NCBI GenBank assembly: GCA_004556155.1
Contig: SFIM01000012.1
Span: 1 to 56,178 of the forward strand
DNA length: 56,178 nt
Source of the DNA: Clostridiales bacterium
GTDB lineage: Bacteria > Bacillota > Clostridia > Christensenellales > Aristaeellaceae
Direction of reading: 5' to 3'
Every line of letters begins with the position of its first letter. The first letter of the stretch is position 1. This document shows, one piece after another, positions 34,978 through 43,741 of this stretch. Below the pieces are notes generated by a model. It was not told the origin of the DNA and made no database searches. It saw only the letters and a program-made list of their open reading frames with translations. Made by a program: the position numbers and the translations under genes.

Positions 34978-35697
34978 ATGCAAACAATTTCCGCCCCAGC
35001 CTTTGATTTTAATATCCGCGTGATGCTCTTTTCCTCCGCGCCTATGGCCGCGCTGCGCGCGCTGGACGTTCCGGGCGTAATGGTGTGCGATATCGTATCG
35101 GATGCGCGCAGCCTGCCTGAACGTATTGCGCGTATGCAGCCGCACGTATTGGTGCTGGAAAGCGCAGCCTGCCATCCAGCCGCCCTGTGCGAATCCATCC
35201 TGCGCGCCAATCCTGCCTGCCCGCCGCGCGTGCTGGCCTGCTTTGATACAGACGCTCCGGTCGATCTGCCCAGCGTTTCTGATCTGCCCGCCTACGTGCG
35301 CAATGTGATGTGCCTGCCCTATGGTCGGCTCGCCGCACCGTCCATACCTGATCGCTTATCCTGCGCCGAGCGGCTATTGGACGCCCTGGGCATGCCCCGC
35401 ACCCTGCGCGGCTATGCCGCCATCGCCTATGGCGCGGCGCTGCTAAGCGCTTTTCCACCGCCCGCGCCCCCGGCACATGGCTGGCTTTATCCCCTGCTGG
35501 CGCAGCGTGCGCAGTGCAGCGAGGGCGCGGTAGAGCGGCGTATCCGCAGCGCCGTGGAAAGCACCTGGCTGCGCGGCAGCCTGCAATCGCAAAGCGCGCT
35601 GTTTGGACTAAGCATCAGCCCCGAGCGCGGCAAGCCCACCAACGCGGAGCTTCTGTGCCGCCTGGCCGTATGCGTGTGCGAGCGGCTCTACACCTCC
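34978..35697 (+). CDS. Spo0A-like DNA-binding protein with degenerate receiver domain
   Basis: 240 residues from ATG 34978 (AAGGAT upstream). The C-terminal half (about 140-235) aligns by eye with the Spo0A effector domain: LRGYAAIAYG, LYPLLAQRAQCSEGAVERRI (helix-turn-helix), AVESTWLRG, LFGLSISPERGKPTNAE. The first ~120 residues keep the receiver length and hydrophobic strands but lack the acidic pair; the position of the phospho-Asp reads HVLVLE61, and the conserved Lys before Pro is Leu113. So it should bind 0A-box-like DNA but not be switched by phosphotransfer. True Spo0A is expected elsewhere in the genome. Ends overlapping the convergent gene. Confidence 0.75.
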
Positions 35698-36434
35698 TGA
35701 ATCAGCGTCCAATAGCCTTTCCCATCCGCCGCGCGCTGATAGCGGTAGCCTGCCAGCCCCTTGGGCGGCAGCATGCCGCCGCGCGCCTGCACGGCGTACA
35801 GCACGGCTGTTACACGCCGTTCCCCCACGCGCACGCCCACATAGCAGGGCGCGCCGCCCATATGCTGCCAGCGTATCATCCGCCACTGCGGCCAATCAAA
35901 CAGCCGCAGCGGGCGGTTTTTTTCAAAATATGGGCGCAGCTTCTGCGCCGTGCCCGGCCATTCCAGCACAGGCAAGGCGTCCACAGGCGGCGTTTGCGGC
36001 GCGTCCCGATAGTGAATTTCGGGCTTCGCTTCCTCTTTCATCGCCTGCTCCGCTATCTCAGGCAGTGCCTCTTCTATTTGCACAGGCTCAGTCAGCGCGG
36101 GTTCAGGCGAGGCCTCCGGCTGCTCCTGCTTCACGGACACAGCGGGGCGCGTGCGCTCCCGGCACAGGATGCGCGCCTCCTGCCGTGATAATCGCTGTAC
36201 GTCATAGGCAAGCAATGCGCCCTCGGGCAGCGCCGCCACGCACAGCGCGCGTCCGCATGCCGTATCCCCGCGAAAAGCCCCGCCTGCGTCCGGCGTAATC
36301 CTCCTCGTGCCCGCTTCGCCAATCACCAGGCATTCGCCTGCCGCGCAGCCGCCCAGCGTCAGCCGCCACACGCCGTCTTGCGCGCTTTGCCAGCCAAAGG
36401 CCCCGCCCTCTCCCGTCAGGCGCACATATTCCAT
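35688..36434 (-). CDS. Hypothetical two-domain cytoplasmic protein (248 aa)
   Basis: From ATG 36434 (AAGGGGG at seven bases; an ATG at 36440 is too close). An N-terminal ~95-residue beta-rich domain (MEYVRLTGEGGAFGW, RLTLGG, GECLVIGE), an acidic Pro/Glu linker (about 100-150), and a C-terminal ~95-residue domain (RPLRLFDWPQWRMIRWQHMG, YVGVRVGERRVTAVLYAV). No family recognised. The C-terminal domain resembles small globular domains seen in clostridial spore-associated proteins, but I cannot support that further. Divergent from surE; stop overlaps the Spo0A-like gene by ten bases. Confidence 0.6.
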   Translation of the reverse strand: MEYVRLTGEGGAFGWQSAQDGVWRLTLGGCAAGECLVIGEAGTRRITPDAGGAFRGDTACGRALCVAALPEGALLAYDVQRLSRQEARILCRERTRPAVSVKQEQPEASPEPALTEPVQIEEALPEIAEQAMKEEAKPEIHYRDAPQTPPVDALPVLEWPGTAQKLRPYFEKNRPLRLFDWPQWRMIRWQHMGGAPCYVGVRVGERRVTAVLYAVQARGGMLPPKGLAGYRYQRAADGKGYWTLIQEV

Positions 36435-36478
36435 GCTCATTCCCCCTTGCAACAGCATATGCGGCGCGCATTCCAGCC

Positions 36479-36507
36479 TTGCCGGATTGCGAAAAATCAA
36501 GTATAAT
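36479..36507 (+). promoter_or_regulatory. Promoter of surE
   Basis: TTGCCG (36479-36484), 17-base spacer, TATAAT (36502-36507), 45 bases before the ATG. Confidence 0.7.
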
Positions 36508-36551
36508 AAGGCCGTATCCCCTTGATTTGACTGAATTGAAAGGAAACAGCC

Positions 36552-37313
36552 ATGCATTTTTTACTTGCCAATGACGATGGCATCCAGGCGATCGGCCTGC
36601 GTGCCCTTAGCCAGGCCATCCTGGAGCGCGGCCACAGCGTGGTCGTCTGCGCGCCGCAGACGCAGCAGAGCGCCGTCAGCCATCACATCACGCTCTTTGC
36701 GCCGCTGATGATGCGCGAGGTGCCCTGGGAGGGCGACAACGCCAAGGCGTACAGCGTGGCCGGCACCCCGGCGGACTGCGTGCGCATTGCCCAGATGCTG
36801 ACCGACAAGCCCTTTGATTTCGCCTTCTCGGGCATCAACAACGGCGAAAACGCAGGCACAGCCGTATACTACAGCGGCACGGTATCCGCCGCGCGCGAAG
36901 CGCGGATGCTCAATATCCCCGCCATGGCCGTTTCCATCATGCCCCACGCGGACGAGGCCATGCGGCTGCATCTGGCACGCCTGGCCGTGCGTATTGCCGA
37001 GCGCTATCAGGGCGACGCGCTGCCGCGCCTGTGCCTGATTAACCTGAACGCCCCCGCCCTGCCGGTGGAGCAGCTAAAGCCCCTGCGCATCGCCCCGCTG
37101 AGCGACGCCTATTATCTGGACAGCTATGAGCGCCGCGTCAGTCCCCATGGCGATGTATACTTCTGGCTGGAAAGCGGGCTGAAGATCGAGCCGCACAAAC
37201 CCGGAACCGATATGGCGCTGCTGAACGAGGGCCACATCACCTGCACCTTTATGGGCACGCTGACCGATGAAAACGCAGCCTGCGCCGCAAAATTGCAGGA
37301 TTTATGCATCTGA
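36552..37313 (+). CDS. surE: 5'/3'-nucleotidase SurE
   Basis: 253 residues, normal length. NDDG metal-binding motif at 7-10, then APQTQQSAVSHHIT, the GTPADCV loop and the FSGINNGENAG motif, all diagnostic. SurE removes phosphate from nucleoside 5'- or 3'-monophosphates and acts in the cytoplasm. AAAGGAA before ATG. Own promoter. Followed by an RpiR-type regulator with a separate promoter. Confidence 0.95.
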   Translation: MHFLLANDDGIQAIGLRALSQAILERGHSVVVCAPQTQQSAVSHHITLFAPLMMREVPWEGDNAKAYSVAGTPADCVRIAQMLTDKPFDFAFSGINNGENAGTAVYYSGTVSAAREARMLNIPAMAVSIMPHADEAMRLHLARLAVRIAERYQGDALPRLCLINLNAPALPVEQLKPLRIAPLSDAYYLDSYERRVSPHGDVYFWLESGLKIEPHKPGTDMALLNEGHITCTFMGTLTDENAACAAKLQDLCI

Positions 37314-37315
37314 TC

Positions 37316-37344
37316 TTGCATTTGCAGCCGCGCGGCTGTATAAT
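37316..37344 (+). promoter_or_regulatory. Promoter with palindromic operator for the RpiR-type gene
   Basis: TTGCAT (37316-37321), 17-base spacer, TATAAT (37339-37344). The spacer contains a perfect 14-base palindrome cagccgcgcggctg (37325-37338), ideally placed for a repressor, likely the RpiR protein itself. Confidence 0.7.
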
Positions 37345-37389
37345 GAGGTCGTTCGTTTCCCTAAAATTTTATTTTTATGAGGTAACGTG

Positions 37390-38253
37390 ATGCAAAATAC
37401 GCAGGATATGATTCAGCGGCTCAATCTCAGCGGCAGCCGCCTAAGCAAAAGCCACCGCCGTATCGCTGAATACATATTGCAGCATTATGACAAGGCCGTG
37501 TTTATGACCGCCGCAAAGCTTGGCGAAATGGTAAACGTAAGCGAAAGCACGGTGGTACGCTTTGCCGTAGCGCTGGGCTACGAAGGCTACCCCGAGCTTC
37601 AGCAGGCCCTGCAGGAGCTGGTACGTCATCGCCTGACCGCCACGCAGCGATTTGAAATGTCCTCCGATATCAGCCAGGAGGAGGTGCTCTCCACCGTCCT
37701 GAAGGCGGACATGCAGAACATCCGCTCCACCATCGATGGCATTGACAACGCCGCTTTTCTGCGGGCCGTACAGGTCATCTCCGGCGCGCGCAGGATCTAC
37801 ATTCTGGGTCTGCGCTCAGCCGCGCCGCTGGCGCAGTTTGCCGGATACTATCTGCACTATATTTTTGACGATGTGCGCGTGGTAGCCGCCGGAAGCACGG
37901 ATGTGTTTGAGGCTATTTCGCGCATCGAGGCCAGCGATGTGCTGCTGGGCATCAGCTTCCCGCGCTATTCCAGCCGCACCATCGAGGCCATGAGCTTTGC
38001 TCGTTCGCGCCATGCACAGGTAATCGGCCTGACGGACGGCCCCATGAGCCCGCTGCACGAGGTGGCGGACATCTGCCTGTCCATGCGCACAGACATGGCC
38101 TCCTTTGTGGATTCTATGGCCGCGCCCATGAGCGTGATCAACGCGCTGATTGTGGCGCTGGGCATTCAAAACCGCGAGGCGCTCAACGCCCGCTTCAAGC
38201 AGCTGGAAGAGGTGTGGGACGCATACAGCGTCTATATGAATGAAGGAAAATAA
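37390..38253 (+). CDS. MurR/RpiR family transcriptional regulator
   Basis: 287 residues from ATG 37390 (GAGG at seven bases). N-terminal helix-turn-helix (about 15-75: LSKSHRRIAEYIL, then VSESTVVRFAVALGYEGYPELQ) and C-terminal SIS domain (about 130-260: RIYILGLRSAAPLAQFAGYY) that binds phosphosugars. Family members control sugar-phosphate or amino-sugar genes. Its end overlaps the next gene by 14 bases, which suggests coupling with the flavoprotein. Probably autoregulated. Confidence 0.9.
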   Translation: MQNTQDMIQRLNLSGSRLSKSHRRIAEYILQHYDKAVFMTAAKLGEMVNVSESTVVRFAVALGYEGYPELQQALQELVRHRLTATQRFEMSSDISQEEVLSTVLKADMQNIRSTIDGIDNAAFLRAVQVISGARRIYILGLRSAAPLAQFAGYYLHYIFDDVRVVAAGSTDVFEAISRIEASDVLLGISFPRYSSRTIEAMSFARSRHAQVIGLTDGPMSPLHEVADICLSMRTDMASFVDSMAAPMSVINALIVALGIQNREALNARFKQLEEVWDAYSVYMNEGK

Positions 38254-39493
38254 GCATGTAGTGGTCATCGGCGGCGGCGCGGCGGGGCTTTCTGCCGCGC
38301 TGTTTGCTGCGCGTGCCGGCGCGGCGGTGACGATGATTGATAAAAACGAAAAGTTCGGCAAAAAGCTGTACATCACCGGCAAGGGCCGCTGCAATCTGTG
38401 CAACGCCTGCGATACCGAGGAGTTTTTGCGCAATGTGCCGCGCAACCCGCGGTTTCTCTATTCAGCGCTCAGATTTCTTTCGCCCGACGATCTGCAGCGG
38501 CTGATGAACGAGCTGGGATGCGCGACCAAGGTGGAGCGCGGCAACCGCGTCTTTCCGGTCAGCGATCACGCCAGCGACGTATCGCGCGCGTTTTTGAACG
38601 CGCTGCGCGGCCAGGCGCTCAAGCTGCAAGTAGAAGCGCTGGGGCTGGTGATTGAGGAAGGCCGCGTAACGGGCGTGCGCGTGTGCGACGCGCAGGGCGA
38701 GCGGGTGATCCCCTGCGACTGCGCTGTGCTGGCCACGGGCGGCGTTAGCTATCCTGTCACCGGTTCCACGGGCGACGGTCTGCGCTTTGCGCAGGAAGCA
38801 GGGCACACCATCGTGCCGCTGCGCCCCTCGCTGGTGCCCCTGGAGGTCAGGGAGCCCTGGGTGAAGCAGTTACAGGGGCTTTCGCTCAAAAACATTTGCC
38901 TTTCGGCGGCCGTTCATGGTAAAATAAAATATTGCGAGATGGGCGAAATGCTCTTCACGCATTTCGGCGTTTCCGGGCCGCTGGTGCTTACGCTATCCAG
39001 CGTGCTGGCCACGGCGGACTGGCCGCAGGTACAGGTAACGCTGAACCTGAAGCCCGCGCTGACCCCGGAGCAGCTGGACGCGCGCCTGCTGCGCGAGTTT
39101 GCCGCCGCGCCGCGCAAGCAGCTGCAAAACATCCTGCCTGCGCTTTTGCCCGCGCGCCTGGCGGAGGTTTTCCCCGCGCTATGTGGGGTAAGCGCCATCA
39201 AGCAGCCTGCGCAGATCACGGCGGCTGAGCGCGCACAAATTGTATCCGCGCTGCAATCCCTGCCCTTAACCGTTACCGGCACGCGGGGCATGGACGAGGC
39301 GATCGTCACCTGCGGCGGCGTATCGGTACGAGAGATTGTGCCTGCCACCATGATGAGCAAAAAAGTGAATGGGCTATTCTTTGCCGGCGAGATGATGGAT
39401 GTGGACGCTTTCACGGGCGGTTTCAACCTGCAGATCGCTTTCTCCACCGGCGCGCTGGCTGGGCACAGCGCTGCGGTATACGAACGGGAATAA
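38240..39493 (+). CDS. HI0933/YhiN-type FAD-dependent oxidoreductase
   Basis: 417 residues, normal length. N-terminal Rossmann motif GGGAAGLSAALFAAR (about 11-25), KKLYITGKGRCNLCN (about 40-54), which is the HI0933 signature, and the C-terminal VTCGGVSVREI and GLFFAGEMMDVDAFTGGFNLQ blocks. Binds FAD; the substrate of the family is unknown. Coupled to the RpiR-type gene. A hairpin array follows the stop. Confidence 0.9.
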   Translation: MKENKHVVVIGGGAAGLSAALFAARAGAAVTMIDKNEKFGKKLYITGKGRCNLCNACDTEEFLRNVPRNPRFLYSALRFLSPDDLQRLMNELGCATKVERGNRVFPVSDHASDVSRAFLNALRGQALKLQVEALGLVIEEGRVTGVRVCDAQGERVIPCDCAVLATGGVSYPVTGSTGDGLRFAQEAGHTIVPLRPSLVPLEVREPWVKQLQGLSLKNICLSAAVHGKIKYCEMGEMLFTHFGVSGPLVLTLSSVLATADWPQVQVTLNLKPALTPEQLDARLLREFAAAPRKQLQNILPALLPARLAEVFPALCGVSAIKQPAQITAAERAQIVSALQSLPLTVTGTRGMDEAIVTCGGVSVREIVPATMMSKKVNGLFFAGEMMDVDAFTGGFNLQIAFSTGALAGHSAAVYERE

Positions 39494-40094
39494 GAAAACG
39501 GACGAAGGGCCTCCGGCGGGCAGGGACATCGTCCCTGCACCCAGTTCGCGATGCCACGCAAAGGATATCGCGCAATTGTCTGCGCATGATAAGCAATAGG
39601 AAACGAGAGCTGTTTTACGGCGGCAGGTTACTGTTTTTCAGAATCAATCACCTGCGGGAAAACTTGTTTTCCCGACTGCGATTATTCTGAAAAACACCAC
39701 GGGCAACCATGTTGCCCGTGCGCCTGAGCGCTTTGCGCTCAGGGCTGCCGCCTATACACACTCCCCGGCTTGCTTTTTGTGCCTCGCAGAAGCCCGCTGC
39801 TTGGCTGCTGTCCCCGGCATTGCGCGCTGGTGTCCAGAGGCGTAGCCTCTGGTTGGGAGCTTGAGGGCAAACAGCCCTCAACGTTCCCCTTTTCTGCCGC
39901 CGTCCCTCTGCACATACTTGTTCGTCCCCTCGCTTTTCTCGCAGAACCCCGCTGCTTGGCTGCTGTCCCCGGCATTGCGCGCTGGTGTCCAGAGGCGTAG
40001 CCTCTGGTTGGGAGCTTGAGAGCAAACAGCCCTCAACGTTCTCCTCGTGCTTTTACATACTTGCAAAATCTACCATCGGAAGGATCATCTTCGC
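39494..40094. repeat. Hairpin array with ~155-base tandem direct repeat
   Basis: 600 bases with no gene. In order: gcagggac/gtccctgc (39520-39538), a 63-base imperfect palindrome (39633-39695), cacgggcaac/gttgcccgtg (39698-39720), cctgagcgc/gcgctcagg (39723-39743), then two copies of a ~106-base sequence (39783-39888 and 39938-40043, period 155) almost identical apart from a few changes. Each copy contains ccagaggc/gcctctgg and ttgagggc or ttgagagc near gccctcaa. Any open frames in it are repeats of each other, not genes. Confidence 0.85.
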
Positions 40095-41054
40095 ATGGAT
40101 TACATCATCTTGGATCTGGAATGGAACCAACCGCTCTCCTACAATAGCTCCGCCTATAAATCCGTGGGCGGCAAGCTGCTGTTTGAAATGATTCAGATCG
40201 GCGCGATCAAGCTGAACGACAGGCTGGAGATCATCGACACCTTCAACCAGCTGATTCAGCCCACCCACTATGTCAAGCTGCATCCGCGCATCAAGCGCAT
40301 CACCGGCATCAGCCAGGATCAGCTGTGCGACGCGCCGCAGTTCTGCGAGGCCGCGCAGCGCTTCCATTCCTGGTGCGGCAGGGACTGCGCGCTGCTCACC
40401 TGGGGCTGTGACGACGTGTCGGTATTCCAGCAAAACCTGGATTTCTTCGTCTATTCTGAGCCGTTCCCGCAAATGTACGACCTGCAACGGCTCTATGGCG
40501 AGCTGACCGGCGATACCAAGAACCGCGCGGGGTTGAAATCCGCCATGGAGCACTTTGGCATCGAGCCCGAGGCCGATCATCCCTTTCATAACGCGCTCAA
40601 CGACGCATACTATACCGCATTGGTGTTCCAAAAATGCCCGCAGCCGCAGGATGTGCTGCGCTTTTCGCAGACCGCGCGCAAGCTGACCCACGAGGAACGC
40701 TCCCGCCGGCAGGAAAAGTGCGATACCATCCGCGTGGGCCGCGTGTCGGACGCCATGCACGGCAAGCACGCAATCACCCCGCCCTGCCCGGTGTGCGGCC
40801 GCAGGCAGGAGCTAAAGGCCGGCTATGTCGTATTGTCCGACGGCGCGCAGCAGGCGCTGTGCGTGTGCGCAGATCACGGCCTGTTCATGGTGCGCATCAA
40901 GTTCCAAAAGGGCGAAAACAACCGCCGCGTCATGGTGCGCACCTGCGCCCTGAGCGAGGAGCAAAACCCCGCCTATATTTCCACCAAGCTCCTGCAGTGG
41001 CAGAACAAGCTCGCTGCCCAGCAGGCGCGCGAGGAGGCAGAAAAGGAGGCGTAA
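40095..41054 (+). CDS. DEDDh 3'-5' exonuclease (KapD-like) with zinc-finger-like tail
   Basis: 319 residues from ATG 40095, the first Met that fits the fold. Motifs: D-L-E in ILDLEWNQ (about 6-8), Asp in LLTWGCDD (about 105), and HNALNDAYYTA (about 162-172) giving the final His and Asp. C-terminal ~90 residues add a CPVCGRR motif and CVCADHG, possibly a zinc site. Acts on DNA or RNA 3' ends; target unknown. Three bases before the kinase-like gene, so likely operonic. Confidence 0.85.
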   Translation: MDYIILDLEWNQPLSYNSSAYKSVGGKLLFEMIQIGAIKLNDRLEIIDTFNQLIQPTHYVKLHPRIKRITGISQDQLCDAPQFCEAAQRFHSWCGRDCALLTWGCDDVSVFQQNLDFFVYSEPFPQMYDLQRLYGELTGDTKNRAGLKSAMEHFGIEPEADHPFHNALNDAYYTALVFQKCPQPQDVLRFSQTARKLTHEERSRRQEKCDTIRVGRVSDAMHGKHAITPPCPVCGRRQELKAGYVVLSDGAQQALCVCADHGLFMVRIKFQKGENNRRVMVRTCALSEEQNPAYISTKLLQWQNKLAAQQAREEAEKEA

Positions 41055-41057
41055 GCA

Positions 41058-42710
41058 TTGCCTACCATCGAATGCAATCAGCAGCATATCACCTTCGACC
41101 AACCCGTCACCGTGGCGCAGGCGCTTGCCCGCCTGCTGCCTGAAAGCCATGACAAGCCCCTGGGCGCTTTCTGCGAAGGCCGTGTGCTGGAGCTGGGCAG
41201 CCGCCTGACCCAGGATACCACGCTGCGCCCCATCACCTTTCAGGATGAGGAGGGCCGCCGCATCTATGAGCGCTCGCTGCGCTTTATCCTGCTGCTGGCC
41301 GTGCACCGCTGCTATCCCGATGTGCGCGTGCGCATCGAGCATTCCATCGGCTTTGGCATGTACCTGCAATTGGTAGGCCGCCGCGTGGTGCAGGGCGACG
41401 CCAAGCTGATCGAGGATACCATGCGCGAGATCGTGGCCGCCAACCTGCCCTTCAAGCGCAGCCGCTGGTCGCGCCAGCAGGCCATCGATTACTTTACCCG
41501 GCTCGGCTGGACGGATAAGGCGGCGCTGCTGTCCTACCGTCCCTACGATTACTTCAATATTTATGAGTGCGGCGGCCTGGCCGAGTATTTTTACGGCGCC
41601 ATGCTGCCCGGCACGGGCGACGTGCCGGTATTCTCCCTCCGGTATTATCCGCCGGGGCTCATCCTGCAAATGCCCGCGCCAAACGACCCCGCCGTCCCCG
41701 CACCCTATGTTTCCCGGCCCAAGCACATGTCCACCTTCTTTGAATCCAACTACTGGTGCCAAATTCTGGGGTGCAGCAACGCGGCCGACCTGAACGACCT
41801 GATCGCCAGCGGCCAGCTGCGCGAGTTTATCCGCGTCAACGAAGCGCTGCACGATAAATCCCTGGCCGAAATTGCCGAGGATATCCTGCGCATGGACGCG
41901 CGCGCCATCTTCCTGGCCGGGCCCTCCAGCAGCGGCAAGACCACCACGGCCAACCGGCTCAAGATTCACCTGCGCGTGCTGGGCATGCACCCGGTGCTGA
42001 TTTCGATGGATAACTTCTATCTGAACCGCCCGGACGTGCCCCTGGATGAGCACGGCAAGCCCGACCTGGAATCGCTGTACGCGCTGGATATCGAGCTGTT
42101 CCGGCACTGCATCCGCGACCTGCTGGATGGCAAAACCGCCCAGCTGCCCGAGTATGACTTTGCCACCGGCATGCGCAAGGAAAAGTCCATTCCGCTGCGC
42201 ATCAGCCATGATCAGATGCTGATTATCGAGGGCATCCACGGTCTGAATCCCGAATTGCACAAGGGCTTTGAGCCGGGCGAAATCTGCAAGTTCTACCTGT
42301 CTGAGCTGACGTGCCTGAATCTGGACGATCATAACCGCATCCGCACCACCGACGCGCGGCTGCTGCGCCGCATCGTGCGCGATTATCAGTTCCGCGGCAC
42401 CACGCCGGAAAAGACGCTGGCCATGTGGGACAGCGTGCGCCGGGGCGAGGAAAAGTGGATTTTCCCCTATCAGGAGCAGGCGGATATCGTGTTCAACACC
42501 GCGCTGCACTATGAATTGCCCGTGCTGCGCCGCTATGCCTACGATATGCTGCAGCGCATCACGCCCGACGAGCCGGATTACTTCCGCGCCAACCGGCTGA
42601 TCAAGATTCTCAACTACTTCCTGCCCGCGCCCGACGACGCGATGCAGGAAATCCCGCCGCTGTCCATCCTGCGCGAGTTTATCGGCGGAAACACCTTCTA
42701 TAACGAATAA
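41058..42710 (+). CDS. TGS-domain uridine kinase-like protein
   Basis: 550 residues, TTG start with AAAAGGAGG upstream. Residues 1-65 are a TGS-like domain, about 70-200 resemble the second additional domain of threonyl-tRNA synthetase (with H-x-x-x-C-type spacing changed), and 290-500 form a uridine/phosphoribulokinase-type P-loop kinase: GPSSSGKTT (about 294-302), SMDNFYLNR, IIEGIHGLNP. Such fusions are widespread in Clostridia as nucleoside kinase family proteins. Probably phosphorylates a nucleoside and may sense RNA. Coupled to the exonuclease gene. Confidence 0.9.
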   Translation: MPTIECNQQHITFDQPVTVAQALARLLPESHDKPLGAFCEGRVLELGSRLTQDTTLRPITFQDEEGRRIYERSLRFILLLAVHRCYPDVRVRIEHSIGFGMYLQLVGRRVVQGDAKLIEDTMREIVAANLPFKRSRWSRQQAIDYFTRLGWTDKAALLSYRPYDYFNIYECGGLAEYFYGAMLPGTGDVPVFSLRYYPPGLILQMPAPNDPAVPAPYVSRPKHMSTFFESNYWCQILGCSNAADLNDLIASGQLREFIRVNEALHDKSLAEIAEDILRMDARAIFLAGPSSSGKTTTANRLKIHLRVLGMHPVLISMDNFYLNRPDVPLDEHGKPDLESLYALDIELFRHCIRDLLDGKTAQLPEYDFATGMRKEKSIPLRISHDQMLIIEGIHGLNPELHKGFEPGEICKFYLSELTCLNLDDHNRIRTTDARLLRRIVRDYQFRGTTPEKTLAMWDSVRRGEEKWIFPYQEQADIVFNTALHYELPVLRRYAYDMLQRITPDEPDYFRANRLIKILNYFLPAPDDAMQEIPPLSILREFIGGNTFYNE

Positions 42711-42771
42711 AAAATTCCTTTGATAAAGAATCGTCTCCCCGCGCACAATAGGCGCGAGGAGGCGATTTTCT

Positions 42772-43314
42772 TTGAAAAGAACGGTTTTTCTTGCGCTGCT
42801 TTGCCTGACGCTAACCTTGCTGCTGACCGGCTGCGCCAGCAACGCGGACACCCAGCCCTCGCCCAGCGTGGGCATGACCACCCCCATGACCAGCCCGAAC
42901 GTGACCAACATGCCCTCCGCCACCAATAACATGGACGGCGTGCTGGGCAGCGATGCGCAGCAGATTACAACCGCTGACGATGCGCTGACCGCGTCAAAAG
43001 AGCTGCGCGACGCGGTGGAAAAGCTGACCGAGATCGACACCGCCACCGCCGTGGCCATTGGCAACATGGCGCTGGTGGGCGTTACCTATGACAGCTCCTA
43101 TCAGGGCGAACTGGACGACCGCATCCGCGGTATGGTGCTGGATCGCGCCAAGGCCGTCAACCCGGCCATCCAGTCCGTAGCGGTCACGGATGATCCGACG
43201 GCCTTCAGCGAGATTGCCTCGCTGTATCAGATGCTGCAGTCCGGCAGCCCCTATACCACCGTCAAGACCAACGCGGATACCCTGGCGGACGGCATGAGCC
43301 TGTACAAGGGCTAA
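42772..43314 (+). CDS. YhcN/YlaJ-type sporulation lipoprotein
   Basis: 180 residues, TTG start with GAGGAGG eight bases upstream. Signal with lipobox LLTGC (Cys about 21), a Thr/Pro/Met-rich spacer (about 25-55), then a compact domain (AVAIGNMALVGVTYDSSYQGE, DDRIRGMVLDRAKAVNPAIQ) typical of the YhcN/YlaJ family. Known members sit in the spore inner membrane and help germination or outgrowth. 61 bases after the kinase-like gene. Confidence 0.85.
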   Translation: MKRTVFLALLCLTLTLLLTGCASNADTQPSPSVGMTTPMTSPNVTNMPSATNNMDGVLGSDAQQITTADDALTASKELRDAVEKLTEIDTATAVAIGNMALVGVTYDSSYQGELDDRIRGMVLDRAKAVNPAIQSVAVTDDPTAFSEIASLYQMLQSGSPYTTVKTNADTLADGMSLYKG

Positions 43315-43318
43315 GGCG

Positions 43319-43741
43319 GTGGAGCGCACCGCCCGCATGCTGCGGCGCACGCTACTGTGCGCCGCTTTCGCATGCCCGTTGGCCGTGATCGGCGCAATGT
43401 GGGGCGTGTTGGCACAATGCCTGTGCACGCCCCTTTTATGCGCGGGCGCTACGCCGCAAAGGGGCTGGAGCAAGGCCCGCAGCGGCTTTGCCTATGCGGC
43501 CGGGCGCGCGCTGTGCGCGGCAGGGATCTCCGTTGGCATCAGCCTGGCAGAATCCAAGCTGATCTTCTCTCTGCTGCCTTCCATCTCGCCCTGGATGGCC
43601 GCGGCGCTGCGCCTGCTTATCCGCCTGACGGCCCTGCTGCTGCAGGGCTCGCTGCTGCTGCGCATACAAAAAGCAGACCGGCTGCACGCTGCCGCCGGTC
43701 TGCTTGCGCTGCTGTTTGGGCTGCTGTTTTATCGCTTGTAG
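43319..43741 (+). CDS. Hypothetical membrane protein (140 aa)
   Basis: GTG start five bases after the YhcN-type stop; ATG 43337 is an alternative. Three to four hydrophobic segments (about 12-35, 58-78, 92-112 and 122-138). Unrecognised. Position suggests a sporulation membrane partner. Overlaps the convergent SipL-like gene by 13 bases. Confidence 0.6.
   Translation: MERTARMLRRTLLCAAFACPLAVIGAMWGVLAQCLCTPLLCAGATPQRGWSKARSGFAYAAGRALCAAGISVGISLAESKLIFSLLPSISPWMAAALRLLIRLTALLLQGSLLLRIQKADRLHAAAGLLALLFGLLFYRL

Noticed and set aside
39648..40066. Several open frames with repeated SSQPEATPLDTSAQCRG-like peptides
   Set aside because: They only translate the tandem hairpin repeat in different frames.
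39494..40094. CRISPR-like array
   Set aside because: Only two long copies (period 155) and the repeats are not 25-40 bases separated by unique spacers; no cas genes.
40812..43067. A 751-residue minus-strand frame
   Set aside because: Antisense to the exonuclease-kinase-lipoprotein genes, whose motifs, ribosome sites and order are convincing.
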